The translations under genes were made by a program, and so were the position numbers. From contig NZ_NPFY01000001.1 in the NCBI RefSeq assembly GCF_002259415.1, positions 170,996 through 234,995 on the forward strand: a stretch of DNA of 64,000 nucleotides, read 5' to 3'. Of this stretch, positions 51,784 through 59,131 are shown one piece after another; the stretch's first letter is position 1; each line of letters starts with the position of its first letter. Source of the stretch: Rhodococcus sp. 14-2470-1b. GTDB lineage: Bacteria; Actinomycetota; Actinomycetes; Mycobacteriales; Mycobacteriaceae. The notes beneath the pieces are model-generated. The model had not been told where the DNA came from. It ran no database searches and was given only the letters and a program-made list of their open reading frames with translations.

Positions 51784-51851
51784 GTTGATCCTACGCGTCG
51801 ATCTGAGTCACACTCGAGGTCTACATTTCTCCTGCAGAAAGACCTTCACTG

Positions 51852-52859
51852 ATGGGCGTAACCGTCGGCGTCATCGGCCTCGGCCGGATCGGCGCATTTC
51901 ACACCGACACATTGAGCACGCTCGCCGGGGTCGACGGACTCGTCGTCACCGACGAGCGTCCCGCCGTCACCTCCGCAGTCGCATCGAAGTTCGGCGCCAC
52001 GCCGGTCGACGGCGCTGAGGCACTGCTGAAGTCCGGAGTCGACGGAGTTGTCGTCGCTGCGGCAACACCCGCACATGCTGCGCTCGTACTCGCCTGCGTC
52101 GACGCCGGCATCCCCGTGTTCTGCGAAAAGCCGATCGCCGCGACACCCGGCGAGAGCCTGGCCGTCGTCACCGCGATCGACAGCAGTGACGTCCCGGTCC
52201 AGATCGGGTACAACCGTCGCTTCGCGCCTGCCTTCGCCGCCGCCAAGAGCGCCGTGACCTCCGGTGAGCTCGGCTGGCTGCACACAGTTCGCTCGACCAC
52301 ACTCGATCCGGCGCCTCCCCCGCTGGACTACGTCGCCGTGTCCGGTGGCATCTTCCGCGACTGCAGCGTGCACGATTTCGACATCGTCCGCTGGATCGTC
52401 GGCCACGAGGTCACCGAGGTGTACGCGGCGGGTTCGAACCAGGGTGATCCCGCCTTCACCGAATACGGAGACGTGGACACTGCCACGACCACTCTGACAT
52501 TCGAGAACGGAACGATCGGCGTCGTCTCCAACACCCGCTACAACGCGCGCGGGTACGACTGCAGGCTCGAAGTGCACGGCTCCGACGATTCCGTCGTCGC
52601 CGGCTGGGACGATCAGGTCCCGGTGCGAAATCTGGAGGCCGGATCGACGTTCCCGGGCGGGACGCCTCACTCGTTCTTCATGGACCGCTTCACCTCGGCA
52701 TACCAGGCCGAGCTCGGCGCGTTCGTCGACGTGATCACCGGACGAATCGAATCCCCCTGCACCGCACGCGATGCTCTCGAAGTGGCATACATCGCCGAGG
52801 CGGCAACCCTGTCCCTGCAACAGCATCGACCGGTGCGAATCGACGAGGTACGACTGTGA
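51852..52859 (+). CDS. iolG: Myo-inositol 2-dehydrogenase-like (IolG) oxidoreductase
   Basis: A 335-residue Gfo/Idh/MocA dehydrogenase. It shows VTVGVIGLGRIGAFHTDTLS (3-22), VVAAATPAHAALVLACVDAG, the signature lysine in PVFCEKPIAATPGE, QIGYNRRFAPAFAAAKSAV (the YNRRF/MRRFD element of IolG), and GGIFRDCSVHDFDIVRWIVG with the active-site Asp-x3-His-like pair. It oxidises the axial or equatorial hydroxyl of an inositol to a ketone using NAD. It is coupled to iolE by a GTGA overlap (52856-52859), so consecutive pathway steps are encoded together. Which inositol isomer is used cannot be told. Confidence 0.85.
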   Translation: MGVTVGVIGLGRIGAFHTDTLSTLAGVDGLVVTDERPAVTSAVASKFGATPVDGAEALLKSGVDGVVVAAATPAHAALVLACVDAGIPVFCEKPIAATPGESLAVVTAIDSSDVPVQIGYNRRFAPAFAAAKSAVTSGELGWLHTVRSTTLDPAPPPLDYVAVSGGIFRDCSVHDFDIVRWIVGHEVTEVYAAGSNQGDPAFTEYGDVDTATTTLTFENGTIGVVSNTRYNARGYDCRLEVHGSDDSVVAGWDDQVPVRNLEAGSTFPGGTPHSFFMDRFTSAYQAELGAFVDVITGRIESPCTARDALEVAYIAEAATLSLQQHRPVRIDEVRL

Positions 52860-53752
52860 CAACGACCCATACCGACATTCGAATCGCCGGCGCGCCCATC
52901 TCCTGGGGCGTCTGCGAAGTTCCCGGCTGGGGATACCAGATCGCATCCGACCGCGTCCTCACCGAGATGCGCGACGCCGGACTCACCGCCACCGAGGTCG
53001 GACCCGAGGGTTTCCTCCCCGCCGACCCGGACGAGCTCGCCTCCACGCTCGACACGTTCGACCTGAAGTCCGTCGGCGGGTTCGCCCCGGTGCTGCTGCA
53101 CCACGCGCACCACGATCCTGTTCCCGGAATCGCACCGCTGCTCGACGCCTTCATCGCCTCCCGCGCCGAGGTGCTGGTGCTCGCCGCGGCGACTGGGAGC
53201 GACGGTTACGACTCGCGCCCCGAGCTCGACGACGAACAATGGGACACGTTGCTGCGCAACCTCGATCGGCTACAGGAAGCAGCGGCCGAGCGCGGAATCC
53301 GCGCGGTACTTCACCCGCACGTCGGCACCATGATCGAGAAACGGGACGAGGTCTACCGGGTCCTGAACGGCTCCACCATCCCACTGTGCCTCGACACCGG
53401 CCACCTCCTCATCGGCGGGACCGATCCGCTCGAACTCGTCGAGGCCCACGCGTCTCGGATCACACACGCTCACCTCAAGGACGTCGACGCTGCCCTCGCA
53501 GCACGCGTCCAGGCCGGGGAGCTCACCTACACCGAGGCTGTCGCGCAGGGCATGTACACGCCGCTGGGAACGGGCGACGTCGGCATCGGCAAGATCGTGA
53601 ACGGGCTCCTCGACTCAGGTTTCGACGGTTGGTTCGTCCTCGAGCAGGACACCATCCTGTCCGAGGAGCCTACCGATGCGGGCCCTGTCACCGATGTGAT
53701 CGCCAGCGTGGCATACCTGCGGAGTGTCGTCGACGCCCGCGTATCGTCGTAG
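52856..53752 (+). CDS. iolE: Inosose dehydratase-like TIM-barrel protein (IolE)
   Basis: A 298-residue xylose-isomerase-like TIM barrel from GTG 52856. The N-terminus IRIAGAPISWGVCEVPGWGY and LTATEVGPEGFLPADPDEL match the IolE start pattern (API-W ... E-G ... P-DP-L). Metal ligands are expected in AVLHPHVGTM, PLCLDTGHLLIGG and THAHLKDVD. The C-terminal TPLGTGDVGIGKIVNGLLDS and FDGWFVLEQD also agree with IolE. IolE dehydrates 2-keto-myo-inositol (scyllo-inosose) to a diketone that IolD opens. It is coupled to the upstream dehydrogenase and followed three bases later by another dehydrogenase gene. Confidence 0.86.
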   Translation: MTTTHTDIRIAGAPISWGVCEVPGWGYQIASDRVLTEMRDAGLTATEVGPEGFLPADPDELASTLDTFDLKSVGGFAPVLLHHAHHDPVPGIAPLLDAFIASRAEVLVLAAATGSDGYDSRPELDDEQWDTLLRNLDRLQEAAAERGIRAVLHPHVGTMIEKRDEVYRVLNGSTIPLCLDTGHLLIGGTDPLELVEAHASRITHAHLKDVDAALAARVQAGELTYTEAVAQGMYTPLGTGDVGIGKIVNGLLDSGFDGWFVLEQDTILSEEPTDAGPVTDVIASVAYLRSVVDARVSS

Positions 53753-53755
53753 TCC

Positions 53756-54736
53756 GTGAACTCTCTACGGATCGGAGTCCTCGGCGCCTCACGCATCGCC
53801 GAGGTCGCCATCGTCGAACCGGCACAGATCCTGGGCCATCGCCTTGTCGCGTGCGCTGCGCGCGACACGGCGCGAGCGTCGGTCTTCGCCGAAAAGTACG
53901 GTGTGGACCGGGTTCTCGACTCCTACCAGGATGTCATCGACGACTCCGAAGTCGACGTCGTCTACAACCCCCTCGCCAACTCGCTGCACGCGCCGTGGAA
54001 TCTCGCGGCCGTACGGGCGGGCAAGCCCGTGCTCACCGAGAAGCCGTTCGCGCGTGACCGAGTCGAAGCCGCGACAGTTCGCGATGCTGCGGCGTCGGCA
54101 GGAGTCACGGTCATGGAGGGATTTCACTACCTGTTCCATCCGGTGACTCGTCGACTTCAGCAGCTGCTGGAGGACGGAACCCTCGGCGAGCTTCGGCACG
54201 TCGAGGTCGTCATGCGTATGCCCGCGCCGGACCCCGCCGATCTGCGATGGTCCCTCGACTTGGCAGGCGGGGTCATGATGGATCTCGGCTGCTACGGGCT
54301 CCACGCACAAAGGCTGTTCGGCCGGTTCGCAGGCGGCGCACCGATCGTTGCGTCGGCGTCCGCGGTGCAGCGTTACCCCGGAGTCGACGAGTCGATCGAC
54401 GTGGATCTCGAATTCCCGAGCGGGGCAACGGGTGTGTCGCGGAACTCGATGATCGACCCGGACTACCTGTTCACACTGAAGGTGGTCGGCTCGAAGGGCG
54501 AAGCATTCGCGCACAACTACATCAAGCCGAACGAGGACGATCGCGTGAGCGTCACCGTCGGGTCGACGACCACCGTCGAACAGCTCGGTACGCGCTCGTC
54601 CTACACGTATCAGTTGGAAGCCTTTGCCGACCACGTCGTGAACGGCGCAGCACTTCCGCTCGACGCAGCCGACGCGGTGACGAACATGGCGATGATCGAC
54701 GACGCCTACCGCGCTGCAGGGATGTCACCCCGCTAG
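53756..54736 (+). CDS. Gfo/Idh/MocA family oxidoreductase
   Basis: A 326-residue dehydrogenase from GTG 53756. It shows LRIGVLGASRIAEVAIVEPA (4-23), VVYNPLANSLHAPWNLAAVR (about 68-87), the signature VLTEKPFARDRVEA (about 92-105), and VTVMEGFHYLFHPVTRRLQQ. The GVMMDLGCYGLHAQRLFG segment carries the conserved Asp/Tyr of the NADP-dependent xylose/dihydrodiol dehydrogenase branch. It is probably in one operon with the IolG-like and IolE genes (three-base gap) and may act on a different cyclitol or a derived keto-sugar. Its stop codon lies inside a perfect 30-bp palindrome that probably terminates the operon. Confidence 0.83.
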   Translation: MNSLRIGVLGASRIAEVAIVEPAQILGHRLVACAARDTARASVFAEKYGVDRVLDSYQDVIDDSEVDVVYNPLANSLHAPWNLAAVRAGKPVLTEKPFARDRVEAATVRDAAASAGVTVMEGFHYLFHPVTRRLQQLLEDGTLGELRHVEVVMRMPAPDPADLRWSLDLAGGVMMDLGCYGLHAQRLFGRFAGGAPIVASASAVQRYPGVDESIDVDLEFPSGATGVSRNSMIDPDYLFTLKVVGSKGEAFAHNYIKPNEDDRVSVTVGSTTTVEQLGTRSSYTYQLEAFADHVVNGAALPLDAADAVTNMAMIDDAYRAAGMSPR

Positions 54737-54749
54737 CGGGGTGACATCC
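54720..54749. terminator. 30-bp perfect palindrome, bidirectional terminator overlapping a stop codon
   Basis: Bases 54720-54749 (GGATGTCACCCCGC, centre TA, then the reverse complement) form a perfect palindrome. It contains the TAG stop (54734-54736) of the plus-strand dehydrogenase and ends 4 bases before the minus-strand stop at 54754. It can form a 14-bp stem in either transcript, though with little or no loop. Confidence 0.75.
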
Positions 54750-54753
54750 GGCA

Positions 54754-55917
54754 TCACTCGCCCGGCGTCACCCAGCTACCCGACGCGACCGACTTCGTCA
54801 TCGCATCGAGCACCTCGGCGCTACGGACCGCGTCCCACACCGTCGCACCGACGGGCTTGCCTTCTGCGATCGACCGAAGGAATCGCTCGGCCTCGACGAC
54901 CTTGAGGTCGTCGTAGCCCATCGACGACGCCGAACCCGGTTGAAACGCACTGTATTCACCGTGCTCGGGACCGACGTACACCGTCTGGACAGGCTGATCC
55001 TGGTACTTGTCTCCGATGCTCACTCCGAGTTCACCCAGCCGGCGGAAGTCCCAGAAGACAGCGCCCTTGGTGCCGTGGATCTCGAAGCCGTACGCGTTCT
55101 GCTCCCCCACCGACACTCGGCTGGCTTCCAGCGTTGCGCGGGCACCCGAGGCGAGCCGGATCTGGCTCGAGACATAGTCCTCGTTCTCCACCTGGCCCAG
55201 CTCCCCGCCCGTGGCGAGCGCATGTCCGCTGGTCGCGCCGGTCGGCTTGGCGCGCTGCGGGACGAACACCGCGGTGTCGGCCACGAGGGACTCGATGTCT
55301 CCCAGCAGATACCAGAGTAGGTCGGCGCCGTGCGAGGCCAGGTCACCGAGGACTCCGTTGCCGCCGCGAGCCCGTTCGAAGCGCCAGCTCAGCGCGCCGT
55401 CCGGGTGTGCGGCGTAGTCGCTGAAGAACCGGAAACGGGCGTGGGTGACAGTTCCGATCTCACCTGCGGCGATGAGCGCTTTCGCTTCCTCGACCGCGGG
55501 CGCGTTGCGGTAGTTGAAGCCGACGGCCGTCTGCACGCCCGCCTTGTCCGCCGCGACGGCGACCGCGCGCGCATCGTCGGACGACAGTCCCACGGGCTTC
55601 TCGATCCAGATGTGCTTGCCCGCCTCGACCATGGCGGTGCCGATGGTGCGATGCAGGAAGTTCGGTGCCGTGATGGACACCGCACCGATGGACGAATCGT
55701 TCTGGATGTCGTGCCAGTCGGTGGTGGCGTCGGCGAATCCGAACTGCGCAGCGGCCTCCTCCGCGCGCCCGGGAACCTCGTCCGCGACGGATGCCAGCAC
55801 GGGCGTCAGCGCCAGATCCGGGTAGTGGTGCCGGATACGGGCGTAGGCCTGAGTGTGTACCCGGCCCATCCAGCCGAATCCGGCAACTCCGACGCGAATG
55901 TTCTGCACTGGGCTCAC
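54754..55917 (-). CDS. Gfo/Idh/MocA family oxidoreductase, LacI-linked
   Basis: I start at GTG 55917, with AGGAGA upstream (VSPVQNIRVGVAGFGWMGRV), giving 387 residues. Longer readings run through the inverted repeat and are rejected. It has RVGVAGFGWMGRVHTQAYAR (about 8-27), the signature lysine WIEKPVGLSSDDA, VGFNYRNAPAVEEAKALIAA, and GGNGVLGDLASHGADLLWYL, where the Asp/His active-site pair would lie. The larger size and FNYR element match the branch often found in inositol and levoglucosan-type loci. It is divergent from a LacI regulator. The gap contains an 18-bp inverted repeat and a separate 14-bp palindrome. Confidence 0.84.
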   Translation of the reverse strand: MSPVQNIRVGVAGFGWMGRVHTQAYARIRHHYPDLALTPVLASVADEVPGRAEEAAAQFGFADATTDWHDIQNDSSIGAVSITAPNFLHRTIGTAMVEAGKHIWIEKPVGLSSDDARAVAVAADKAGVQTAVGFNYRNAPAVEEAKALIAAGEIGTVTHARFRFFSDYAAHPDGALSWRFERARGGNGVLGDLASHGADLLWYLLGDIESLVADTAVFVPQRAKPTGATSGHALATGGELGQVENEDYVSSQIRLASGARATLEASRVSVGEQNAYGFEIHGTKGAVFWDFRRLGELGVSIGDKYQDQPVQTVYVGPEHGEYSAFQPGSASSMGYDDLKVVEAERFLRSIAEGKPVGATVWDAVRSAEVLDAMTKSVASGSWVTPGE

Positions 55918-55940
55918 GAGCTGTTCTCCTGACGTGTACG

Positions 55941-55978
55941 TGAGTGGAAATGTAGGCCAGGGCCTACATTTCCACTCA
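55941..55978. promoter_or_regulatory. 18-bp inverted repeat upstream of the dehydrogenase gene
   Basis: Bases 55941-55958 (TGAGTGGAAATGTAGGCC) are exactly complementary to 55961-55978, with a two-base centre (AG). It lies 24 bases upstream of the minus-strand dehydrogenase start. The inner half GGCCTACATTTC resembles GGTCTACATTTC at about 51819-51830, upstream of the IolG-like gene. A strong operator candidate. Confidence 0.7.
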
Positions 55979-56011
55979 AGTGAAGGGGACGATGGGGAGT
56001 GGTCACCGGTT

Positions 56012-56025
56012 TTGGACCGGTCCAA
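56012..56025. promoter_or_regulatory. 14-bp palindrome with central CG, candidate LacI operator
   Basis: TTGGACCGGTCCAA at 56012-56025 is a perfect palindrome with the central CG typical of LacI-family operators. It is 95 bases upstream of the divergent LacI gene. TAAAGT at about 56031-56036 could be that gene's -10, so the site would overlap its promoter and allow autoregulation. Confidence 0.6.
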
Positions 56026-56119
56026 TCAATGTAAAGTGTGAACCACGCAAGACGGTCGCGTCAACACCGAACTGCTAGCGTTCACCCGGACCACCGGGAT
56101 ACGAGGAGAGGACGGCGCA

Positions 56120-57118
56120 GTGAGCAGGCCGACCATCCGTACCGTTGCAGCCCATGCTGGCGTGTCCAAATCTCTTGTGTCGCTTGTTCTCCGCGGATCC
56201 AGCTCGGTCAGCGACGAGAAACGGGCCGCCGTCGAGCACGCCATCACCGAGCTCGGCTACCGCCCCAATCTGAGCGCCCGCAGCCTGACCCAACACCGCA
56301 CCGACATCGTCGGCGTGCTCCTCAACGACCTACGCAACCCCTGGTTCGTCGACTGCCTCGAAGGCATGAACTCGATTCTGCAGGAACAAGATCTGAAGAT
56401 GTTCCTCGCCGACGGCAGGTTGGACCGCAGCTCCGATTCGTCCTTCGTCCGAAGTTTCATGGACCTGCGACTCGACGGACTCGCACTCGTCGGCACCCGG
56501 ACACCCACTCCGACGATCCTCGAGGCGGCGCGTTCGATCCCGACGGTCGTCGTAGCGAGCCGCGATCTGGATCTGCCCGACGTGGACGTCGTTGCGAACG
56601 ACGATGCGGTGGGCACCGCACTGGCGATCGATCACCTGGTCGCCCTCGGGCACAGCAGAATCGCTCATCTCGCCGGAACCGGTGCGGTGGCGGACATTCG
56701 GGCCGCCAGTTACCGGACGGCGATGGCCGAGCACGGACTTAACCGATTCGCTTCGGTCCTCCCGAGCGGAATGACCGAGGACGACGGGTATGCCGCCGCG
56801 TCGGCGATTCTGGATGGTGCCGACGCACCGTCGGCCATCTTCGCAGTCAACGACATCGTGGCCATCGGCGCGATGACAGCCTGCAAGGAACGTCGGATCT
56901 CCGTGCCCGAGGACATGTCCATCGTCGGCTACGACAACACCTCGCTCGCCGGACTTCGGCACGTGTGGCTCACCAGTGTGGACAACGCGACGTACGAACT
57001 GGGACGACTTGCTGCTACTGCGCTGGTCGGCCGCATCTCGGATCCCGACGCACCAGGCACGCTCACACTGATCCCCCCGAGCCTGCAGGTTCGGGGTTCG
57101 ACGGCGGCGCCGCGCTGA
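56120..57118 (+). CDS. LacI-family transcriptional regulator
   Basis: A 332-residue regulator from GTG 56120, with GAGGAGAGG upstream. The helix-turn-helix is TIRTVAAHAGVSKSLVSLVL (about 5-24), followed by the hinge LGYRPNLSARSL. The effector domain begins at TDIVGVLLNDLRNPWFVDCL and continues with VVASRDLDLPDVDVVANDDA, GHSRIAHLAGTG and SIVGYDNTSLAGLRHVWLTS. The VSLVLRGSS recognition region is classical. It is divergent from a Gfo/Idh/MocA dehydrogenase and convergent with the GntR regulator (4-base gap). Likely target: the dehydrogenase promoter and its own gene through the two palindromes between them. Confidence 0.9.
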   Translation: MSRPTIRTVAAHAGVSKSLVSLVLRGSSSVSDEKRAAVEHAITELGYRPNLSARSLTQHRTDIVGVLLNDLRNPWFVDCLEGMNSILQEQDLKMFLADGRLDRSSDSSFVRSFMDLRLDGLALVGTRTPTPTILEAARSIPTVVVASRDLDLPDVDVVANDDAVGTALAIDHLVALGHSRIAHLAGTGAVADIRAASYRTAMAEHGLNRFASVLPSGMTEDDGYAAASAILDGADAPSAIFAVNDIVAIGAMTACKERRISVPEDMSIVGYDNTSLAGLRHVWLTSVDNATYELGRLAATALVGRISDPDAPGTLTLIPPSLQVRGSTAAPR

Positions 57119-57122
57119 GGTA

Positions 57123-57917
57123 CTACCGGTCGACCACCGTGGTGTCGAAGTAGTATCGCGATGCCCGGTAGGCGTGCGATCCGAATTCGACCACGCTGCC
57201 GGAGTCGTCGAACGCGGTGCGATGCATCGTGAGAAGCGGGGCCTTGTACTTCTCGTCCAGCAGCAGTGCCTCGTCACGGTCCGCGGCCTTCGCGCCGATG
57301 CGCTGACGCGCGAGCCGGATGTGCACTCCGCGCGTCCGCAGCGACTGGTAGAGACCGTGCGTCTCGAGTTCGTCCGGATCGGGTGCGATAGCGGTGGGCA
57401 GATGGTTGGTCATCAGGGCCAGCGGCTCGCCGTTGGTACTCCTGAGTCGCCGGATGGTCGTGACCTCGGTGTCGTCGGAGATGTTGAGCTCACGCGCGAC
57501 CTCGTCCGTCGCGATACCGACGTGGTAGTCGAGAAGCTTGGTCGACGGACTCTGGCCGGCTCGGGCCAGGTCGTCGAACAGACTCGTCAGCTCGACGGGG
57601 CGGTGCACCGGGCTCTGCACGACCTGGGTCCCGACGCCGCGCTTGCGTACGAGCAGGCCTTTGTCGACCAGTTCCTGGATGGCGCGGCGGGTGGTCGGAC
57701 GCGACAGATTGAGACGTTTGGCCAGGGCCAGTTCGTTCTCGAACCGGTCCCCCGGAGCCAACTGTCCACCGAGAATCGCGGCTTCGATCGCTTGGGCGAG
57801 CTGGAAGTAGAGAGGTACCGGGCTGCCCCTGTCGAGCTCGACGGACAAGGGCGTGGCGACGGACGCCCCCACAGAGGGCGCGCCGGTTTCGCCTGCGGAC
57901 ACGTTGGACGTAGTCAC
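57123..57917 (-). CDS. iolR: GntR-family (HutC/UTRA) regulator, probable IolR
   Basis: I start at GTG 57917, which has GGAG nine bases upstream, giving 264 residues. An ATG at 57932 and a GTG at 57959 are in frame alternatives. The winged helix is at about residues 30-95: GSPVPLYFQLAQAIEAAILG, LAPGDRFENELALAKRLNLS, RPTTRRAIQELVDKGLLVRK. The UTRA effector domain is at about 115-260 (EVTTIRRLRSTNGEPLALMT, ... FGSHAYRASRYYFDTTVV). It is divergent from iolC with a 212-base gap that contains an exact IolR-type motif. The iolR-iolC layout is the same as in C. glutamicum, which supports the name. Confidence 0.82.
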   Translation of the reverse strand: MTTSNVSAGETGAPSVGASVATPLSVELDRGSPVPLYFQLAQAIEAAILGGQLAPGDRFENELALAKRLNLSRPTTRRAIQELVDKGLLVRKRGVGTQVVQSPVHRPVELTSLFDDLARAGQSPSTKLLDYHVGIATDEVARELNISDDTEVTTIRRLRSTNGEPLALMTNHLPTAIAPDPDELETHGLYQSLRTRGVHIRLARQRIGAKAADRDEALLLDEKYKAPLLTMHRTAFDDSGSVVEFGSHAYRASRYYFDTTVVDR

Positions 57918-58017
57918 AGTCCAGCTCTCCATATCTCCTCGAAGGGCGAGCAGATCCACGCCCAGCTTGATCGAGAGTGTAGGCGAACACTAACATCGGC
58001 ATGACTGGAAGTAAGAA

Positions 58018-58027
58018 TGTCAGGACA
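58018..58027. promoter_or_regulatory. IolR-type operator TGTCAGGACA in the iolR/iolC gap
   Basis: TGTCAGGACA is the exact reverse complement of the site at 49640-49649. It fits the corynebacterial IolR motif KGWCHTRACA, as I recall it, on the opposite strand. It lies 101 bases from the iolR start and 103 bases before the iolC start. A TTGACA at about 58033-58038 next to it could be the -35 of the iolC promoter, which the bound repressor would cover. Confidence 0.65.
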
Positions 58028-58129
58028 AAGTATTGACATGACGCTGTGGTCTGAAGCACAGTATTAGCAGACAAGCTTTCCTGCGCAGCACCTCGCACGT
58101 TGTGTCCCCGATACCCTTTGGAGTCGATC

Positions 58130-59131
58130 TTGACCACCTCAGCCGATGCGAACACCACGGCCTTCGACGTCCTCGCCATCGGGCGCAGCGGCGTGGACAT
58201 CTACCCTCTGCAGACCGGAGTCGGGCTGGAACAGGTCGAGACCTTCGGCAAGTTCCTCGGCGGCAGCGCAGCGAACGTCACCGTCGCCGCAGCACGCCTG
58301 GGCAACAAGTCCGCCCTGATCTCGGGCGTCGGCAACGATCCGTTCGGCCGTTACGTCGCAGGCGAACTGGCCCGTCTCGGTGTCGACAATCGGTTCGTCG
58401 TAACGGACTCGCAGTACGCAACACCTGTCACGTTCTGCGAAATCTTCCCGCCCGACGACTTTCCGCTGTACTTCTACCGCAAGCCGTCCGCACCCGACCT
58501 GCAGATCCGACCGGAAGACATCGACGTCGAGGCCGTGAAGAACGCGCGTCTGTACTGGTCCACCGTCACCGGGCTGTCCGAGGAGCCGAGCCGCAGCGCG
58601 CACTTCGCCGCCTGGGAGGCACGCGGCCGCGCACCACTGACCGTTCTCGACCTCGACTACCGCCCGATGTTCTGGGAAACCACCGCTGCCGCAACCGAGC
58701 AGGTCCAGAAGGCACTTCAGCACGTCACCGTTGCCGTTGGAAACAAGGAAGAGTGCGAGGTAGCCGTCGGCGAGACGGACCCGCACAAAGCCGCCGACGC
58801 CCTTCTCGACCTCGGAGTCTCGCTCGCGATCGTCAAGATGGGTCCGAAGGGCGTCATGGGCAAGACCCGATCGGAAACCGTCACCGTTCCCCCCAATTTC
58901 GTCGATGTCGTCAACGGCCTCGGTGCAGGCGACAGCTTCGGCGGCTCGCTGTGCCACGGGCTGCTCGGTGACTGGCCACTCGAGAAGATCCTCCGTTACG
59001 GAAACGCTGCAGGCGCCATCGTCGCCTCGCGGCTCGAGTGCTCCACCGCAATGCCCACCGCGGCCGAGGTCGCCGCTCTCGCAAAAGATTCCGCCCCAGA
59101 AGAGAAGAAGACCGAGGCCGTCGATGTCTGA
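58130..59131 (+). CDS. iolC: 5-dehydro-2-deoxygluconokinase (PfkB family)
   Basis: I start at TTG 58130, six bases after GGAG, giving 333 residues; an in-frame start at 58100 lacks a ribosome-binding site. PfkB/ribokinase signatures are present: FGKFLGGSAANVTVAAARLG (about 39-58) and the catalytic GLGAGDSFGGSLCHGLLGDW (about 263-282). Between them, FCEIFPPDDFPLYFYRKPSA and LDLDYRPMFWE are characteristic of IolC. The enzyme phosphorylates 5-dehydro-2-deoxy-D-gluconate at O6. It is the first gene of the operon and overlaps the aldolase-like gene by 8 bases. Confidence 0.93.
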   Translation: MTTSADANTTAFDVLAIGRSGVDIYPLQTGVGLEQVETFGKFLGGSAANVTVAAARLGNKSALISGVGNDPFGRYVAGELARLGVDNRFVVTDSQYATPVTFCEIFPPDDFPLYFYRKPSAPDLQIRPEDIDVEAVKNARLYWSTVTGLSEEPSRSAHFAAWEARGRAPLTVLDLDYRPMFWETTAAATEQVQKALQHVTVAVGNKEECEVAVGETDPHKAADALLDLGVSLAIVKMGPKGVMGKTRSETVTVPPNFVDVVNGLGAGDSFGGSLCHGLLGDWPLEKILRYGNAAGAIVASRLECSTAMPTAAEVAALAKDSAPEEKKTEAVDV

